The notes: generated by a model not told the origin, from the sequence alone. A stretch of 64,000 bases of DNA from Trematomus loennbergii (GCA_012861695.1 JAAOOA010000056.1:11049207-11113206), one strand, 5' to 3'; shown: positions 1 through 12,494, counted from the stretch's first letter. Program-made: numbers and translations.

Positions 1-50
1 CTCATCATATAACTTTGCATGGGGCCTCATGTTGGCCAGGGACGGCCCTG
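1..50. mobile_element. Right end of a hAT-like element
   Basis: The first 50 bases, ending GGCCAGGGACGGCCCTG, recur almost identically at 12495-12544. The reverse complement starts CAGGGCCGTCCCTGG, typical of hAT inverted termini. The other end is outside the window. Confidence 0.55.
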
Positions 51-326
51 ATTTCTACACAACTGCTTGTAGGGATGAGTGGATCGATGTAAAATCTATC
101 CAGTTTTGTAATGCCAAGTGAGGTTAAAGGAAATTAAGTCATACTTGCTTACACTGAAATGTGCAGCTACGTTTAAAATGTGTAGCAACATTGACACATT
201 TCATGTCAAATCTGTAACATGTTGTAACATTATATTGCATTTAAATATGTGAAACACTTGAATTTTAAAAACACATTTGTTTATTCATATGACAGTTTCA
301 AATCTGTATATGGTCTATGGGGAATG

Positions 327-1606
327 GTCAGGGTCTCCAACCTTTTCTTTATCTGAGAGCTACTTTGAAAAAGAAACAAAAAGGACAATTTGTTCACTTG
401 GCCCACATAGTAAATACCTTAATCACCTTAATTACCACCTTACAAGCATCTTATGGCACATGTGTAAAATAAGTGCATTCACTCCTTTTTACAGTTAGTG
501 AGATGACTGGCACTGCATGGAGTCCACCATAGAGGTGTATGCTGGAGTGTACCCACTTAGGTTCACTCTAATAGAGTCATTTAAATGTTCATCAGTCAGT
601 CTTGTTCTGTATTTAGATTTCATGACATTCATGTCAGAAAAAGCTGCTTCACAAAGGTAGAGCCAAATAAAGCAGAAATGTTCCGTGCTGCTTGGTGAAT
701 GTTCTTATAGTTTTCTGGGTCTACAAGGCTCCAGAAATGTTGTGAGTTTTGCTGAGACTTAAGCTGAACATGATTTTGGAGATTTATAACCTCCATCTCC
801 ATCTTCACAGGATTGACACTGAACAGTTCAGCCATCTTTTTCTTCTTCTTCGTCTTGACATTAAGTTATAAACCATAATAAATCAATTGTATAGGTCAGC
901 CTCCCTATATCTGTGTGTGAAATTGTTCCATCCTCAAAAACAAAAAACAATACTTCTAGCAACGGTCTTCTGTTAAAAAAAAAGGACACTGAATGTCCTG
1001 AATGTGGCATCACAAACATGACTTGAGTCTGAACACAGCAGACAACAGGAGTAGTTACAACAGGCTAGCATATCAAAACTAAAATACTGCATGTGGGTGC
1101 ACACTTATTCTCTGGTTTACTGTTACATAAATCCCATGAATGTATGAGATTAAGTTAGCTTCATCATATCTCAATCAGTGATTAAGTGAATAATAACGTT
1201 TCTATCAGGTTACTACCAGCCTGTCACTCATTATTTTTAGGGAGGGGGCGGGGTTTGAAGGAACACAGAGGAGACCGTGATCGCGGAAGCTTTTTCCTCC
1301 TGCCTTCACAAACTTTAGTTTACACACGTATTTATCAACTGAAAATAGCAAGAGGACATTCATACTATGCAATCCAAGACTTGATTAAATCCACCACAAA
1401 CCTGACATGGTGCTAACACGAGTATTTTTTAAAACATAAATCCATGTGTGTCTGAGCCGCAGCGACACGGACTGATTCAGGTGCGTGCATTTATTGTCGT
1501 CGGATTTCATCTACACAGTCTGTGAACCGCGAGCGGCGAGCTACTGAAAAGTTGCCCAAGAGCTACCGGTAGCTCGTGATCGACGTGTTGGAGACCTGGC
1601 CCTGAG
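327..1606. mobile_element. Degenerate hAT element with transposase remnant
   Basis: The left boundary (CAGGGTCTCCAACC) and the right boundary (GTTGGAGACCTGGCCCTG) are imperfect inverted copies, and the interior carries the hAT transposase fragment at 495-835. Clear 8-bp target duplications were not seen, so the ends are approximate or rearranged. Confidence 0.6.
495..835 (-). pseudogene. hAT transposase C-terminal (dimerisation) fragment, frameshifted
   Basis: Minus-strand translation from 835 gives a hAT-type ending: a leucine-rich helix, then DPENYKNIHQAARNISALFGSTF. A frameshift follows, and the alternate frame resumes with EAAFSDMNVMKSKYRTRLTD and ends near 495. FGSTxxCExxFSxMxxxKSxxRxxLTD is the conserved C-terminus of ZBED-like hAT transposases. 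The 5' part is absent, so it is a dead remnant. Confidence 0.8.
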
Positions 1607-1702
1607 TCTAATAGTAAGCAGTTTCAATTGGATTGTTGAGCCACCAATTTCAAATCATACAGAAAAACTGGCAGCTCAAACACATGACATATGCATCATA
1701 CA

Positions 1703-1900
1703 TTAAAGGTAGGGTAGGTAAGTTTGAGAAACCGGCTCGAGATACACTTTTTGTTATATTCCATGGAATGCTCTTAACATCCCGATAGCAATGAATATCT
1801 TAAGTGCTTTGACAAAAAATCCATACAAAAATGTCATCTGTGGAAGCCGTAATACTGTAAAAAGTACGACCAATCATTTTAGCCGGCCAGGCTAAAATAA
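1703..1900 (-). mobile_element. Partial copy of the TTAA-target MITE seen at 35651-36045
   Basis: Starts TTAAAGGTAGGGTAGGTAAG and continues for about 190 bp as a reverse-complement match to the right half of the 35651-36045 element, through the shared TTTTAGCCGGCC / GGCTAAAA motif. The other half is missing; an unrelated GC-rich stretch follows. Confidence 0.75.
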
Positions 1901-2240
1901 TGGCGTGTTTCCACTACAGCGCGGAGCCCCGTTTAAGAGAGCTGTGACGTCAGCGGCCCGTCTTTGGTTGCGTTTCCACTTGGCCTAGTACCGGCTAGCG
2001 GGTCCTAATTCACAGTTTTTTTTCAAGTGAGTGGTTAGATATCTAGAAGAATTATTCCTTAACAATTAGAAGAGCGCAATACAAGTTCAAACTGAAAGGA
2101 AAACTGTTCATTCAGTAGAACAAAATAACAATGTTGTTGGTTGCTATTTCCAAAACAGTTTTTTAATTATTAACTTTAATGCCTCATATGATCCCCTTTC
2201 TCTTTTACGACACATTTACAATGCTTTGTTCTCACTCTTA

Positions 2241-3402
2241 GGCCTCCTTCACACGGGAACGTTTGCGTTTATGCACAGTATGCGTATTCAAAAAAGTCTT
2301 CCGTTCACATGCATTCGTTTCATTTAACGTGTCTGTTCAAACGAGACCGCTGGAAACACTGTAGTACATATGCCGGGACTGTAAGTGGCGCTGTAACTTC
2401 CGCCAAAATACACCAATAGCAGCGAAGAAGAGCAGCCCGGAGCAGCCCCGCAGCAATGTTGCCATGGCTATCCTTCTGTTTATGCCCCGCGGTGTATTTA
2501 GCAACATGTAGTTCATGTAATTCTCCATGTCCACTTGTTGCTGATGGTTGTGGTAGAGGAGCTGTAGATGTTGCACTAATATCTGTAGCATGGTCAGTAG
2601 CAGTAGCACTAGCAGTAGCTACTGACAGGAGGAAGTGTGTGTGGCGATTGCTGGTATTCAGCGGGATATAGTAATTTCCTCAGCATATGGATAAATGCAA
2701 CGGGGAAGTTAACTGAAAGAAACCGAATCTGTGGATATTGCATCGACCGACCAAGAAGCACGTCTCCGTGGAGAGGACGCGCTCAGAAAGAGAGATATTC
2801 TCTACAAACACCGGGTGAGATCGCTCCTCTGGGACACGCCGGTCCTCTGGGACACGCCGGTCCTCTGCCTACAAACATTTCTCTTTTTGCCGCCGACGGG
2901 CGCAGGAGCAATGAACAATAATGGCCTGGATTAGGCAGTAAAGACAAGTTTGGTGTATCGCAGAGCGGACTGTTTAATTTTGTTTGTGTTGTTTGGCTGG
3001 AAAATTGTCAATATAATGGATCAATGCATGAAATCTGACTCTGTTTATTTTGTTTAAGGAGTATATTGGGCGTTAACAATTCTGGTTTGCCTTTTATAAT
3101 ATTATTTATTCAAGAACCCCTTGTGCGTTTAATTAACACAGCTATTTTTGATAGTTGCTACAGCAGTGAGCAGGAGAGGTGGGGAGAGGCGGGGCTATCG
3201 CTATTTTTTCAGGAAATATTCGTATAGAGGTGATTACACGGACTCGGTTGACCCCCCAGAGCGTTTCGTTTGCAAATCTATCCACCTTGGGACCCGTTAT
3301 CGTTTGTGGGGTCAGTTTCTATCGGCCTCGTGTAAATAATAGGGCTATACGCACGCGAAACTATGCAGATACAAGCAGTTTTCTCCTTGTGTAAACCGCG
3401 CC
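2241..3402. mobile_element. PIF/Harbinger-like element with TTA target duplication
   Basis: The ends are imperfect inverted repeats (GGCCTCCTTCACACGGGAACG on the left; the right end in reverse complement starts GGCGCGGTTTACACAAGG). They are flanked by TTA at 2238-2240 and 3403-3405, the 3-bp TWA target preferred by PIF/Harbinger. No nuclease or Myb-like gene is recognised inside. A small tandem duplication (CTCTGGGACACGCCGGTC) lies near 2826-2866. Confidence 0.6.
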
Positions 3403-3434
3403 TTAATAAATTAAATGAAGTGTTGTATTCATTT

Positions 3435-4302
<868 letters not shown>

Positions 4303-4660
4303 CGTACTTACATTTTCAAGTAAAAGCTTCAGGTGGTGGAGCCTCTCCTCTTCTTTAGCCTCGACAATCAGACGGACAGACAGGCAGGCACAGGGTGAGT
4401 GTGTCTGTGTGTGTAAGCAGGACGAGAGACATTTGCTCCTTTTATCTTGCCACCCCCACCCCCCAGCCCCTACTATTCCAGCCAATGGGAACAGGGCTCA
4501 CGGTCAGTACAAGTGTTGATTCACAAGGATATCCACGGAACACACGCACACACACATTTAGGTGTATACTTACAAAACATGTATACATGTACATAGTTAG
4601 CATTGAAATAATCAAGGTACACCAAGAAAAGATTAAGAATGTATAACAAATATATTACAG

Positions 4661-4745
4661 TATTATCAGAATCGGAATCAGAAATCCTTTATTATTATTA
4701 TTCTCACAGCGGGGACATGTACAGTGTACAGTGGTAAAAAGAAAC
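4661..4745 (-). mobile_element. LINE 3' end fragment
   Basis: On the minus strand the sequence ends CAATAATAAAGGATTTCTGATTC-like followed by GATTC repeats, the familiar 3' terminus of a common fish non-LTR retrotransposon. It is heavily 5' truncated. Confidence 0.55.
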
Positions 4746-4993
4746 AGACATGAAATAATAAAAGTAAAGAAGATGTTATAAAATATTATACACATTTTTT
4801 TTTTCATTTCTATTATTTCCTGATTCTACACAGGCTTATGTTATGAGTCACCAAATGTACCAATTGTACATTTTAATTAAAAAAAACTAAACAAATAATA
4901 TTTAGAAGAACTGTAAAACACAAGAAATCACTTTCAAATATCACATTTGCACATGATATGGAAATATGCGGTCAGATAAGGTTTTCCTAACAG

Positions 4994-5125
4994 CAGTGTT
5001 GAGTTCAGAGCTGTGTGGTTTAAGGTCAGTTTACTCACGTATTTACCGATATACATGAGCGAACGTTTGCTGACTGTAACATTTGGCAAGGTGACAATGG
5101 ATCAAGAGAGTATCGTCGAAACAGC
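4994..5125 (+). repeat. Diverged local repeat, copy A
   Basis: Shares a long alignable stretch with 10523-10655, including CAGTGTTGAGTTCAGAG, AAGGTCAGTTTACTC and GACTGTAAC. It may be an unnamed dispersed repeat or an old local duplication. Confidence 0.75.
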
Positions 5126-6127
5126 TATGTATTTGTTTAAGAGCATAACAAGTTAAGGCCCTGACACACCAAACTGACACCAAAGAACACGTCCCGACGG
5201 AACACGAATGTTGTGTCGCCTCACGTCTCCTGCGTCTTGGCCAACAGTCACACTGGAACACACCGCTAAGAGTTCAGCCGACGGCCAAGTAGCACGTACG
5301 AACTACATGCGTGAGTGGCAATATCTCTCCTTACCAGCAAGCGGCGGTAGTGTGTATTCTAGGGATGTGCATCTCCATCACTGAGGCCGATGCGATGCGC
5401 ATCTAGATACGTTGCCAACGATACGATACATTAACGATACATTTGAAACACCAGGCGATGCGATATGATACGATTCACCCCTGTTGCGATACAGTTCGAT
5501 ACGAATTGATTCAACATTATGCGATACGGGGCGATACGATGCGATTCAACACGATGCAAAATAATGATACTTCAATATGGTACGACAGAGGATTTTTGTT
5601 TTATTCCTTATATCCAGCAAATCATAAATTAACAAAAAAGTGCTTTACATATTTGGTTCTCTCTACTAGTACTGCGCATCCCATCATGCTGTTTCTTTTT
5701 TACCTTTTTTACCTTACTCTCCAGAGTACAGTACAATTGTATAACACCTCACAGTTAAACAATTTAAGGATGCATTGCCCATGATTAACAATGTGCAAAT
5801 AACAACTACCATAGTGCAATGCCCATACAACTGCCAGCCTGATGTGCTTAACACTCATTCATAGGCTAACTCACCAGTGAGCAGAAAGCAGTGGTGTGGT
5901 TTCTATATGAACAATAAAGAATACAAATAACCTTTCACAGACAGGTATTTCATAACTGCTTACAATTGTAAGGAAGACATTTAAACTATTATTGGCAGTC
6001 ACAGGCTGAACTAAACACCACTCTCTCTGACATAACACCTCACTGAGTGATTTAACTCATATGTCTAACTTTCAGGTTTTTCTTTTCAGCCGCAGACCCC
6101 ATGTCGCCTCTTTATGTGCGTCGCTAA

Positions 6128-6747
6128 TACCTCATTCACACCAACGGTGTTTCAGGGCCGGTTCGGAGCTGGAGCTTGAAAAGCACCGGGTTTTCCTGTT
6201 TCCCCCCGCAGCGGAGCAGCCTCTTAGCTCCGGAATCCGGTTCGTTTCAAGCACCAAAAAATTGTCCGGCTAGAGCAAAAGCACCGCATACGTCACGCTT
6301 ACGTCGAGGCGACAACAAAAAGCCCGCGTTTTATCCAGTTTGTACACAACGATGGAGAAACTTAACAAGCAGCAGTGGTCCACTGAAGAGACCAGCTACC
6401 TACTGGGAATCTGGTCTTCCGAAGAGGTACAGAGGAAGCTGGAGGGGAGCACGCGGTCAAAAGCAATTCTCCAACAATTGCAGAAAACCAAAACGAGTAG
6501 CGCTTCAACACAATCGGCCATTGTTGTTGTTGTCGGTGTGAGCTGTGAGGGGTTTCCGCGCGGTTTGGCTTTATGAAGCAGGCACGCAAACGGTTACGTC
6601 ATGACGCAAACGATGACGCAATGACGCAGCACCAGTCGGACTCTGGGCGGTATGAAAAGAGCCGGAGCTAAACCGAAGAACCGGTTCTGAACCTGAAAAG
6701 CTCCAGCACGGAGCTTGAACCGGAGTTGCGTTGGTGTGAATGAGGTA
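6128..6747 (+). mobile_element. PIF/Harbinger-like element, innermost of the nest
   Basis: Inverted termini TACCTCATTCACACCAACG and CGTTGGTGTGAATGAGGTA, with TAA (TTA on the other strand) at 6125-6127 and 6748-6750 as target duplication. It carries a Myb/SANT-like fragment at 6352-6576, the type of accessory DNA-binding protein that Harbinger elements encode. It sits inside the BED-finger coding sequence of the hAT. Confidence 0.85.
6352..6576 (+). pseudogene. Myb/SANT-like (trihelix) protein fragment of a Harbinger-like element
   Basis: The ATG opens MEKLNKQQWSTEETSYLLGI, followed by WSSEEVQRKLEGSTRSKAI. The W, the ETxxLL and IW, and VQxxLEGSxRxK spacing match the Myb/SANT-like domain of Harbinger accessory proteins. 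The frame is lost after about 45 residues, so only the first DNA-binding helices remain. Confidence 0.65.
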
Positions 6748-7590
6748 TAAGTTCCTCGTACTACTTGTGTACTTTAAAGCGGCACGGCATTGTTTACAAT
6801 TTGCGAGCGATTTTTCAAGTTGACCGTCTTTCTTGAAAAATCCGAAGTGTTGCCAAACGTTTGATTTGTAGGTATTTGTTGGTGCGCTGTGTTTCTCTTT
6901 CTCCTCGACTTCCATGTTTGTTGATAACTGAGACTCTCGGCCTCCGTAGTGCGAAGCAAATATCAAAGATCGTCTCTGCTGAGTGCTGACAGGATGAGGG
7001 GATATTATATGAATGAATCGTTTTTTTTACCGATGAAAATACGCTACAATCAATGCATCACGAGTTCAACCCAAACTGTAGCCAATGTGCACTCTTTCAA
7101 CCGGGGCACTCGCATTTGAACGTGTATGCCGGTGCACCGATGCAAATCTGTGAATCTTAACATCCCTAGTGTATTCGTCATTCAAAAGAGGCAACCGGAA
7201 GACAGACTGCGTGATATATACAAACAACAAATAGCGTGCGTTCCATTTTCACTCTCATCCATCACAGACTGTTTCACATAACGACTTATAATCGAAAACA
7301 TGTTGAGTGCGGTACTGGAAAATTAAAAAGAATAGCCGTCTGTGTGTGCCTTCTTCACTTCCGTTTCGCTTCTCATGCACTGATTCGCTAAGCTGAACAG
7401 CCAATCAGAGTGATTTCTTTTGCCGACAGCCTCCCGATTCAACATGTTGAATCGGCGGCGGAAGGTGTCGGCACGGCCGAAAAGACACAACGGTGCGGGA
7501 CACACCAATCTGAGTAGGGCGACAGGACGCATCGGCAGCCAGACATTTATCGACGGCCGATATTGGCTCGGTGTGTCAGGGCCTTTAAGG

Positions 7591-7976
7591 CTTTTCTTGA
7601 AAACCAAGAATGATGCAGAAATCCTCTGGGAGCTGATTCCACAGAGGTGGACCCAGGTAGGAGAGAGCACAGTCTCCCATGATGGACAGTTTTGTCAATG
7701 GAACAGCAAAGAGATGGAGCTGCCAGACCTGTGCCTGATGTCTGTAAATGTTGTTTGGTGAGCAGTTCCTGGAGGTAAGTGGGGTCAGTGTGGCTGTTAT
7801 AGGATGTGCTCTGATTGCGTGTTTTCGTGAGAATCCGTGCGGCACTGTTCTGAACATAAAGCAGTCTCTGGCTGGATTTTGTTGGAATGCCTGCAAGCAG
7901 AGAATTGCACTGGTCTATGCGGGAGGTGATGAAAGCATTGACCAGTTTTTCTGCATCCGGTTTGCTGAGGGAGTGT
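7591..7976 (-). mobile_element. LINE ORF2 C-terminal fragment
   Basis: Minus-strand translation contains GDCALSYLGPPLWNQLPED, the PxLWNxLPxx motif near the end of L2/CR1-type ORF2 proteins. It abuts the TTAA element on one side and is interrupted by the hAT at 7985 on the other. Confidence 0.6.
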
Positions 7977-7984
7977 CTTGTTTA

Positions 7985-9994
7985 CAGGCCCGGACTGGCA
8001 AATTTTTGTTGTTGTTGTTATGTATTGTGAACGCAACGCTGCGCAAATGTGGGTCTGCCTCACACAGGGTGACTGTCTGTCTACATGATGTGGCCTGCCG
8101 ACATGGCCACTTCCATACCGATCATAAATCAAAGCCCTCGATTGGTCTCTGTGTGTCATTCAAACTCGGGAGGGTGTGTGTATGTGTGGCACGAGCGAGC
8201 GACAGAGAGAGAGAGCGCGCACCGGTTACTTGTATTTTTGTTGTTAGCATCTGGTTAGTGAAGTAAAAATATATGATTCTACACTGTATTGAAGTAAACA
8301 TGTATTATTTTGAATTGTATTTTAGTGAACATGTATTGTTTGAACTGTTTTAAGTAATCACAACTGTTTATAGGTAATCACAACGGTTTTGGGTAATCAT
8401 ATATATAGAAATGATATTCTCTCTTACAACTCACTGACCCAGGGATCTTGTTTCACACACACACACAATCTCCTCTCCTCTACACCAGATGTTGTTTTTA
8501 AGGTCGTTAAAGACATCATTAAATATCTGGACAAAGGTTTAAATGTCGGAGAGGGGATAGTTTATGTGAAAAACTCCCATGGGAAAGGAATGGAGTTAAG
8601 ATCGGGGGCCGAAATAAGAGTGACTTTTGACCTTGTGAAACTTAGGATCTCACGTTCTGGTCGGAACTCTGATTTGCTGTATTGAACCCGACCAGGAGTG
8701 AATCCAACCAGTAAAAACACTTGGGGAGGTGAGCAGCTTAGACAGCTCCTCCTCACAGACTCTCTCATTCGCTTTGGAATAAAAGGGGAGGGAAAAATCA
8801 ACACATCTCCGCCCCAAAATAAGGATATGAATACTGATGTTTTTGTATGTAAAAATGCTTCTGGTTTGCTGAGTGGCCGGTCCCGACACCTTTGTCCGCA
8901 TCGCATCACAAACCTGAAGTCCGGAGTACTCTGTATAACTTGTATATGTGTTTGGTTTCCTACCAGTAAACTCAGATAATTGTTATAACTTTTGATTCCG
9001 GTGTTTTCAATTCCTTTCTTTATTTTAATAGAGATTTCAGCCTCATCCAACGAACGGCGCGTAGCAGAGGGGGTGGCTATCAGCCACCACAATAGGTGTT
9101 CTGCTCCAACATTAGCTAGCTGCTCTAACAAATAAGGAGCTGTTTCAAGGGAGAGTCCTCTGCTGTCAGACTGAGAGAGATAACTACAGCTCAGGTGAGG
9201 TTAAGGACTCTCTGAGTGTTTAGATAGTTAACTTAGTCTAAGTTCTCAGTGGGTCTCAAACGGTTTGGTCACCATTTATGTAAACACATATTTCCATTTG
9301 AGGGGAGTGATTAGTAAAATACGCATGAATAAAAAGAAAAACATTTAAATAGGTGAAAAAGGTAAGATAAACTTTTAAAACTTGTCGAGAGTTAAAACTA
9401 GTCTTTGCTGCTGCCTCAAAGAGGAGCAGGGGGGAGAAGGGGACAGGTGAGGCTGATTCAGGAGCCCGGACACACTCAAAACTATAAATGAACCAAAAAT
9501 AAATAAATAAACAACTTTCAATTTTCTTTTAATATTGGATATGGTATGTTATTGGTTATGTCCATGTTCTTATGATTTTATGATTATTTAAATTCTTTAA
9601 TTTAAGTTCTGTTTTATATGGGTGTTCACTGTTTCCATAGATCTAGTCTCTTTATTTTCCCCTCAAAGTGCACCAGATTGATGCATTTAATTCCAAAATT
9701 TCAAAAAATATCTTACATGCCTCCGGACCCCCCTCGAGGATTTGAAGTCCACCCCCACTTCAAATATGTTCACATGGATAGGTTCCCAAATACATTTGCA
9801 CATTTCTTTAAATAGTAACCTATGTCCATATGTTTATTATTGGGTAGTAGATTTAAACTATAGGGCTATCACTATGGGCAGCAACGCTGTAAATATTCAC
9901 AAATAAATCCAGCAAAATGGCACAAAAGAAAACTGGTAGTGGCCTGGCTGGGTGTATAATTCCCGGCCTGACTTATTGTCCCAGTCCGGCCCTG
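7985..9994. mobile_element. hAT element, 2.0 kb, with perfect target duplication
   Basis: Termini CAGGCCCGGACTGG and CCAGTCCGGCCCTG, flanked by CTTGTTTA at 7977-7984 and 9995-10002. The interior has no recognisable transposase, so it is non-autonomous or decayed. Its own sequence around 8400-9130 is unrecognised. Confidence 0.92.
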
Positions 9995-10002
9995 CTTGTT
10001 TA

Positions 10003-11442
10003 TATAGAAATGTTTTAGTTGCACCTGTATGAACTTTAACTAAATAAACAGAAGGCAGAGGCTAAGAAAGGTAATTGGTTATAATTGGCAGTTACAAAGA
10101 AGGATGGAAGTTACACAACATTTAGGCGTGCATTTATTGCGTAGCATATTCAAAGTTAAGCTATTGTTCATTTACTGATGACTTTGCAGATTTTTTCAAA
10201 ATTCAGCCTTCAGACATCTGTTTATTTCCACTTTTACAATTCATACTATGCCACTGGCCACTATTAACTCCACTATTATCCATAATACTTTACAGGAATG
10301 GACACTGCTATACTTACGAGAACCCAGCATTAGCTCACTTCCTGTAGCTAATAACTTTTTCTGGTGACTGTTAGGTTAGTTAATCTGTGTTGGCAGGATC
10401 AGCTTCCTGCCTTACAGATGCCTTCATTAAAAAACCCTGATCACTCATTGCTGTTTACTTTTTTTCTTTCTTTATATTCAAAATGTTAACCACACACTCC
10501 TATCATAATGGTTTCCAAACAACAGTGTTGAGTTCAGAGTGAATTAAGGTCAGTTTACTCTCGGATTTACTGATATGCATAAGTGAGCGTTTACTGACTG
10601 TAACGTTTGTCAAGGGAAGAACTGATCATTGTCTAAATAGTTATGCATTTCAGGGGTGTCTTGTTTAAATGATATGACACACACTCCTCTAAAACAAATG
10701 TTATATCAGGCAGTTGGCCATGAAGAACCAACACATACGTTTGTCAATAGTTAAAGACATCCGTCATGTTCTTTCGAATTTGAGTGAATTGTCCTAAACT
10801 TAAAACACCATGAGATGATAAAGTTGCAATACTACATCACCAGAGTGCCCCAATAAAAAGGAAAAGCTTATGCAAATATATAGACATCACCAATCAGCAT
10901 TAAATACTATATAAATACAGAAGACATCTGTCGTTTTTCTGAATTAAGTTCAGTGTGTCTGAAACTTAAATCATCATATCAAACCAAATAGTAATCATGA
11001 CACATACGTTTTCATTGAATGACAATAAATTACAAAATCATAAAAAAAATCAAGAACCAGACAGAATTAAATAAAACACAGTGCAAAGGACATCTGATCA
11101 GATTTTCTTGCCAAAATGTTATACACAGGAAGATACATTTACATTTTGAATAAAGACAAAAGGATTTGGTGTGTGTGTTCAGCATTTATCAATCTGTACC
11201 ATTAACATGACATGCAGGCAGTTATCTGTTCAGGTTGTAACAATAGCAAAGGACCTCAATACCATCTTACGGACACCCATCTACAAACAAAAACACTTAT
11301 TCATAGAATTCATTATAACATAGCATATTTAGTCAATTTAGAGCTAAAACAGCAACCATGTCAAGTGGTTAGTATGTTTTGAAGAAAATGATTATGCATT
11401 ATGCAATCCAGTACTACATACTAGAGCCAATGCATTATTTAA
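10003..11442. other. AT-rich intergenic stretch with a diverged repeat
   Basis: No coding signal. 10523-10655 is a diverged copy of 4994-5125. Nothing else recognised. Confidence 0.6.
10523..10655 (+). repeat. Diverged local repeat, copy B
   Basis: Counterpart of 4994-5125 in the same orientation, about 5.5 kb away. Divergence and small gaps suggest an old event. Confidence 0.75.
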
Positions 11443-11450
11443 AGTATTTG

Positions 11451-12421
11451 CAGTGGCGTTTTTATATGTACAAAAGTGGTGGGGCACAAAAAACTTAGAT
11501 GTCTATATATAAGCTTCTGGAGTGACGTGCAGTGAGGTTCATGGCTGGTGAGGCACTGGCACTGACTCTTCAGGTTTACAAATATTATATTTTGACCTAA
11601 ACCAAAATATAATATTATTTTCAAAAGCTTTTTTTGTCTGATGCTTCGATTAATTTTAAACAGACAGTTCAACAAAAGGATACCCAAAAAATGTAATTGT
11701 ATCATTTAAAATTTAAATATTGAATTGTTCTCTCTTTGTAAGATCCCATTTTCAATAAAATTGCGGTCTTACCTTGACTTGAAGGTGAAGTCCATTTGCC
11801 TATTCTTCTGGACAAAAATGTCTTTTACTTTTTTGTAAAAGTCCTCCTTATCTTCTTGTAGTTTCAAAAGTCTATCATAAATCTAATCGATAGATTTATG
11901 ATTCAAAAATTACAAAAGTAGGGTAGACATGTGGATATTATCCGGCTGAACAAACGTGCATTTATCTAACAGGTACGTTTCCCACAGATCTTATTTCGAG
12001 CTATTTTCTAAAATCCTATGGAGAAATCTCATTGCTTTTTTGTCGAGGGAAGCCATGCGCAGCTTACTTCCGGGTTTTAGGACGCGTCACTGCAGCTCTC
12101 TCGTCTCCTCTTCACACACCACACTTTTCGCGGCACACGTACTTACAGCCAATCAGCTCTGAATTATGTGAGATGACGTATGGTGGGGATGGCAGCTCAG
12201 TGCATAGATATATATAAACACTGTTTATATATATCTATGGCTCAGTGCCCTATGGTCATTATTTTTTTGCCACACACATTAAATAGGAAAATACTCTGAG
12301 CATGCGCAGTATAGTTTTTACAGTCACCGTTCACTTAGACAGTGAGAGGGAGGGGCATGATGACTTTCTGCTGACACTAGGTGGGGCTGTGCCACCTGCC
12401 CCTAATGACCAGTCGCCACTG
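11451..12421. mobile_element. hAT element with perfect target duplication
   Basis: Begins CAGTGGCG and ends CGCCACTG, flanked by AGTATTTG at 11443-11450 and 12422-12429. No transposase is recognised inside. It contains the 37-nt palindrome at 12203-12239. Confidence 0.92.
12203..12239. repeat. Perfect palindrome, 18-bp arms with 1-nt centre
   Basis: Left arm CATAGATATATATAAACA, central C, then the exact inverted arm. It is AT-rich and could extrude as a cruciform or hairpin. Confidence 0.97.
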
Positions 12422-12494
12422 AGTATTTGTATTACATTATGTTTTGAACTGAGCACCCCCCCCCCCCTGTGTCGACGCTTGCGAAACGGAGGGC

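Larger units (their letters stand above)
6078..6913 (-). pseudogene. BED zinc-finger N-terminus of a hAT transposase, split by an insertion
   Basis: From the Met at 6913 the reading begins MEVEEKEKHSAP, then SNVWQHFGFFKKDGQLEKS and NCKQCRAALKYTSSTRNL. This is a BED finger up to its CxxC. The coding then stops at 6751 because the Harbinger-like element (6128-6747) lies there. Beyond it, from 6127 down, the frame gives ATHIKRRHG, supplying the missing HxxxxH. TGA follows shortly after, so only the DNA-binding N-terminus remains. Confidence 0.85.
5360..7168 (-). mobile_element. hAT transposon, middle element of the nest
   Basis: Terminal TAGGGATG...CATCCCTA flanked by perfect 8-bp duplications GTGTATTC at 5352-5359 and 7169-7176. 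The interior includes a BED zinc-finger coding fragment on the minus strand (6913 downwards) and subterminal arrays of GATACGAT-like motifs at about 5385-5560. The rest of the transposase is missing. It inserted into the 5157-7584 element. Confidence 0.92.
5157..7584. mobile_element. TTAA-target DNA transposon, outer element of a nest
   Basis: Inverted ends GGCCCTGACACACC (left) and GGTGTGTCAGGGCC (right), flanked by TTAA at 5153-5156 and 7585-7588. TTAA targets are used by piggyBac and Kolobok elements. Only about 630 bp is its own sequence; the rest is the hAT at 5360-7168. No transposase is recognised in its own part. Confidence 0.75.

Noticed and set aside
2337..2609. Possible Harbinger protein in the 2241-3402 element
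   Set aside because: The 90-codon frame shows no nuclease or Myb signature.
8389..9131. Possible protein genes inside the 2-kb hAT
   Set aside because: Frames of about 100-190 codons on both strands overlap each other and match no family known to me; not enough to call a gene.
11439..11705. Possible gene in the 11451 hAT
   Set aside because: Short AT-rich frame running across the transposon border, without a domain.
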